A DNA stretch of 18,251 nt from Amoebophrya sp. AT5.2 (taxonomy: Eukaryota; Sar; Dinophyceae; Syndiniales; Amoebophryaceae): contig RXOD01004791.1 in the NCBI GenBank assembly GCA_005223375.1, positions 1 through 18,251 of the forward strand, read 5' to 3'. The notes beneath the pieces are model-generated. The model worked only from the letters and a program-made list of their open reading frames with translations. It searched no databases and had not been told where the DNA came from. Of the stretch, positions 16,501 to 18,251 are shown in pieces (the stretch's first letter is position 1; every line of letters begins with the position of its first letter). A program made the translations under genes and the position numbers.

Positions 16501-17776
16501 GGACCCGCATCGGCTCCGATTGATGGCCAACTCAATTGGAGGAAAGGACGCAAACGATCGAATTCAGGCTAGTTTGGGGGCACTGCGAGATGTTTTGATT
16601 TCCGCGGGCATGGGGGCCATGCACGCCGTGGATTTCGAGGTACTACAGTACTTACTTCTTGCAATATCTTCAGGTACGCGCACGACTTCAATTTTCGCAC
16701 CCTCTCGTCTATCGATGCGTCGATCTGGTATTTTCTTAGTGCCAAGGTTGACTGGTTCCAATCCAAATCCAACTTCATCCGTCTCCTATCAACAAATGTT
16801 CTCGATCTTCACCATCGTTCAGATGGGTTCCGCCATGGTGGATGGTGTGCAGCAGGAGATCATGGAGATTCTGGGGGATTTCGGTTTGTTCGGCGACCTC
16901 CGCGACGCGCTGCACGAAAAGTACCTCGGGCAGGGGGCCTGGGATTTCCTCCAGACCTTTTTGCAGAGCCAGTCCGCGTCAAACTCCGTGCAGCGGCAGG
17001 ACATCGGGAAACTGCTGCAGGCCATGGGCATCGACATGCATTTTCGCAACTTGATCATCACCGCGGTGCACGTGACTGCGACGCACCTCTTCCGCACGTG
17101 CGTCTCCGCGGCGGCCGAGCGCGACCCGAAGCAGGCCGCCAACAAGAAGCTCGATTTCGAACAAGGCATGCCCACGCTGCAAATGGGGCAGGTGAACCGC
17201 GCGCTTCAGGACCAGTACCCGCTGTGGAACCGTCGGCAGGACCCCGAATTTGCGGAGGCCGCGAACGTGAACCCCAGTAACGCGAGCATCCCGAACGTGG
17301 TGCGGGAGCTGCCGCTGTGGACCTCGAACGCGCTGGAGAAGGCCACCCGCGTGCTCGCCTACGACGTGAAGAAGCGGCTCCTGTTTTTGTCGAAGAAGGT
17401 CGCGGAGCTGAAAACGGCGATGCGGGGCGGCCGCGGGCGCATGATGCTGCAGGACCGGCACGAGGTGCAGGAGATGAAGTACTGGCAGCCGAAGCTGGTG
17501 GAGATCCAGGGCTACCAGCGGCAAGTGGGCGACCTCCGCCGCATCGAGGCGCAGATCGACGAGTACACCCCGGACCTACGGGAAGTGGCGAAGGGCGACG
17601 AGCGCATGGAGGTGACGCGGGCCCAGTTCGACTGCCTCATGCGGTTACAGTTCACGCGACAAGCACTGGGCATGAAGGTGGCGCTGTACGGAAACCAGCT
17701 GTATGCGTTCACCGAGCGGATGCCACAGGACTTGGACTTCCACTCCACAGCCACACACTGGATGATGGACAAATAG
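10538..17776 (+). CDS. Gene C: about 2074-residue coiled-coil protein of six exons, unknown family
   Basis: Proposed exons are 10538-11877, 12170-12515, 12707-15365, 15502-16281, 16494-16639 and 16823-17776. Every join has GT-AG ends and matching phase, and the total (6225 bases) is divisible by three. The ATG follows an in-frame stop at 10505. Layout by residue: 1-270 low complexity; 270-445 folded-looking, rich in Trp and Leu; 447-710 mostly heptad-like Glu/Gln/Arg/Leu coiled coil; 710-905 helical, aromatic; 910-1250 disordered, Lys/Ser-rich, with KQVRF near 1182 and a nuclear-signal-like KKAKKKR near 1210; 1250-1410 helical or coiled coil; about 1503-1564 a 31-residue tandem repeat; 1640 to the end compact helical, ending HWMMDK. 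No catalytic motif was recognised, so a scaffold or cytoskeletal/centrosomal role is only a guess. An alternative is two genes split at the TAG at 15398-15400, but the downstream frame opens 88 bases later without a nearby ATG. A possible frame problem lies at 13614-13747. Confidence 0.7.
11878..12169 (+). other. Gene C intron 1
   Basis: Donor GTAATGAG at 11878 interrupts the frame just before a TAA. Acceptors at 12168-12169 (ACCAG) or 12180-12181 (GTCCCAG) both restore phase and give an Arg codon, followed by SDQTRQLQQQNK, a clear coiled coil continuing the upstream helices. The two acceptors differ by four residues. The intron is AT-rich, with a 7-bp hairpin CTTGTAT/ATACAAG at 11958-11973. 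Confidence 0.7.
12516..12706 (+). other. Gene C intron 2, carrying a 14-bp inverted repeat
   Basis: Donor GTACCTGG at 12516 falls exactly on a codon boundary after ...GAGRN. The acceptor CTCTGCAG ends at 12706, and the next exon begins NIRRRLSSSMEESS in phase. An acceptor nine bases earlier (CACAG, 12697) is also in phase and adds PLQ. Without removal the upstream frame stops at 12537-12539. The intron contains a perfect inverted repeat at 12550-12563 / 12596-12609. Confidence 0.75.
12550..12609. repeat. Perfect 14-bp inverted repeat inside gene C intron 2
   Basis: AATAACGATAAACC (12550-12563) is the exact reverse complement of GGTTTATCGTTATT (12596-12609), with a 32-base spacer that starts with a T run. 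The arms are AT-rich, unlike the flanking exons. The structure could be a stem-loop in the pre-mRNA or the remains of a small foldback transposon or introner. Confidence 0.9.
14564..14578 (+). other. Candidate PP1-docking (RVxF-type) motif in gene C
   Basis: The codons read KQVRF, preceded by four or more Lys and followed by ATPP, within a disordered Lys/Ser-rich region. This matches the known RVxF docking consensus for protein phosphatase 1 ([RK]-x-[VI]-not Pro-[FW]). Such short motifs occur by chance, so partner binding is inference. Confidence 0.4.
15366..15501 (+). other. Gene C intron 3
   Basis: This 136-base intron has donor GTGAGGTG after ...MRKDALGS and acceptor TTCCCAG ending at 15501. 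Joining gives an Asp codon and then LRHIGDPVQTALQ, phase 1 on both sides. It removes the TAG at 15398-15400 and the TGA at 15486-15488. GAATGAAT (15477-15484) and ATTCATTC (15490-15497) form a hairpin just before the acceptor. If this intron is wrong, gene C ends at 15400 and a second gene begins nearby. Confidence 0.7.
15663..15848 (+). repeat. 93-bp tandem repeat coding two identical 31-residue units
   Basis: Unit 1 (15663-15755) and unit 2 (15756-15848) encode identical 31-residue sequences that start APPNVNFMAGGGGYG and end TGMLPGG. They differ at three bases, all third codon positions in Gly codons. A partial, degenerate third copy follows (GLPPGGVPAGMLPAG, to about 15900). The Gly/Pro/Met-rich composition suggests a flexible linker or assembly segment. 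Confidence 0.95.
16282..16493 (+). other. Gene C intron 4, with 9-bp inverted repeat near both ends
   Basis: Donor GTACAACT at 16282 and acceptor CACACATCAG ending at 16493 enclose the AT-richest stretch of the gene, with a stop at 16311-16313. The phase is 1 on both sides, joining ...VAIDQMAKG to TTADPHRLRLMANS. ATATCGATT (16290-16298) and AATCGATAT (16469-16477) are exact reverse complements near the two ends. A near-palindrome CTATAATGATCATGATAG lies at 16416-16433. An alternative phase-matched pair (donor 16254, acceptor 16567) would drop 34 residues. Confidence 0.6.
16640..16822 (+). other. Gene C intron 5 (frame-neutral)
   Basis: Donor GTACTACAG follows ...MHAVDFE on a codon boundary, and acceptor CATCGTTCAG ends at 16822 before MGSAMVDGVQQE. 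The length is 183 bases, a multiple of three with no in-frame stop, so retention would insert 61 residues. I call it an intron because its AT-rich base use differs sharply from both flanks. It contains an internal CAG/GTACGCG at 16671-16680. Confidence 0.6.
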
Positions 17777-18251
17777 GGGATGGATCGAGCTACGGGGGGC
17801 TAGCTACCTACTTATATTCCAAGAATCAATTAGGAGCTCTTCCTCGCACCTAGAGTTTTAAAAAGAACACGGCATTTTTGGCACCGATGACAGCAAAAAT
17901 CCCCCGCTGTTTGAATGAGTGGTCCCGAACTAAGACGACAGCAACAGAAGGAACAAATGTGAGGATTAAGGGTGATAATTTCACATTCCTCATAACATTC
18001 CCCAACTTTAACCGGCGAGCTACGGCGTCGGTCGTTTCGGATTGGTGCCGCAGACCAACCGGAACAGAGGGCATGAGTCGCGGCCAAGCGTATGTTTGTC
18101 TGCATCTTTGCTAAATATCTTCACCATCGTCTGCGTCTTTGCTAAATATCTTGACCCATGCGGTAGCATTATAATTCTATGGTCCTGACATTATGAGCGG
18201 CTGCGCGCTGTCACCGTACAAGCGAAACTATTTAGCAAAGATGGAAAGAAA
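17777..18251. other. Non-coding region downstream of gene C
   Basis: No coding signature is seen in this AT-richer stretch. The first part is presumably the 3' untranslated region of gene C. A 78-codon frame at 17878-18114 has no support beyond being open. The distal 150 bases hold a direct repeat pair and a matching inverted copy (18098-18243). Confidence 0.6.
18098..18243. repeat. Direct repeat pair with inverted third copy
   Basis: A 24-base unit at 18098-18121 recurs at 18129-18152 with one mismatch (period 31); its core is TCTTTGCTAAATATCTT. CATCTTTGCTAAAT (18103-18116) is the exact reverse complement of ATTTAGCAAAGATG (18230-18243). The block may continue past the right edge. It looks like the edge of a small repeat element, or protein-binding or structured-RNA sites. 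Confidence 0.8.

Noticed and set aside
16752..16764. tRNA T-loop-like GGTTCCAATCC
   Set aside because: The base after TTC is wrong, and no acceptor or anticodon stems could be found around it.
16806..18132. 13-base match TCTTCACCATCGT shared by intron 5 and the right-edge repeat
   Set aside because: A match of this length is expected by chance within an 18-kb window.

Overview
The window looks like nuclear DNA of a GC-rich single-celled eukaryote. Long exons are GC-rich. They are broken by shorter, more AT-rich stretches that start with GT, end with AG, carry stop codons and restore the reading frame when removed. No bacterial-style operon, Shine-Dalgarno site, rRNA, tRNA, CRISPR array or transposase was seen. 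All three genes lie on the + strand. Large low-complexity proteins, one-way gene order and intron-borne inverted repeats fit an alveolate (dinoflagellate-like) protist. That placement is inference: the canonical dinoflagellate spliced-leader sequence was not seen and no protein family was recognised with confidence.

Layout. (1) Bases 1-6966 are the 3' part of gene A, at least 2321 residues, open at the left edge. It has scattered folded-looking blocks in long Ala/Gly/Ser/Asp/Glu-rich linkers and one membrane segment near the C-terminus. (2) 6967-7676 is a spacer that begins with two adjacent hairpins. (3) 7677-9684 is gene B, modelled as three exons and about 360 residues. It has a block of six N-glycosylation sequons and then acidic, tryptophan-containing segments. 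Its first intron carries diverged repeats, and the acceptor of that intron is uncertain. (4) 9685-10537 is an AT-richer spacer. (5) 10538-17776 is gene C, reconstructed here as six exons with mutually compatible phases, giving about 2074 residues. It is a coiled-coil-rich protein with a disordered Lys-rich middle, a candidate PP1-docking motif and an exact 31-residue tandem repeat. Read without splicing, it would look like four or five unrelated reading frames. (6) 17777-18251 is non-coding and ends in a small direct/inverted repeat cluster.

The main points of interest are the intron-borne inverted repeats (a perfect 14-bp pair in one gene C intron and a 9-bp pair near both ends of another), which resemble introner-type or MITE-like elements; the stretches where the better-looking protein lies one base out of the long open frame; and the absence of any recognised family for three large or unusual proteins. 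How the three genes work together cannot be told from the sequence.
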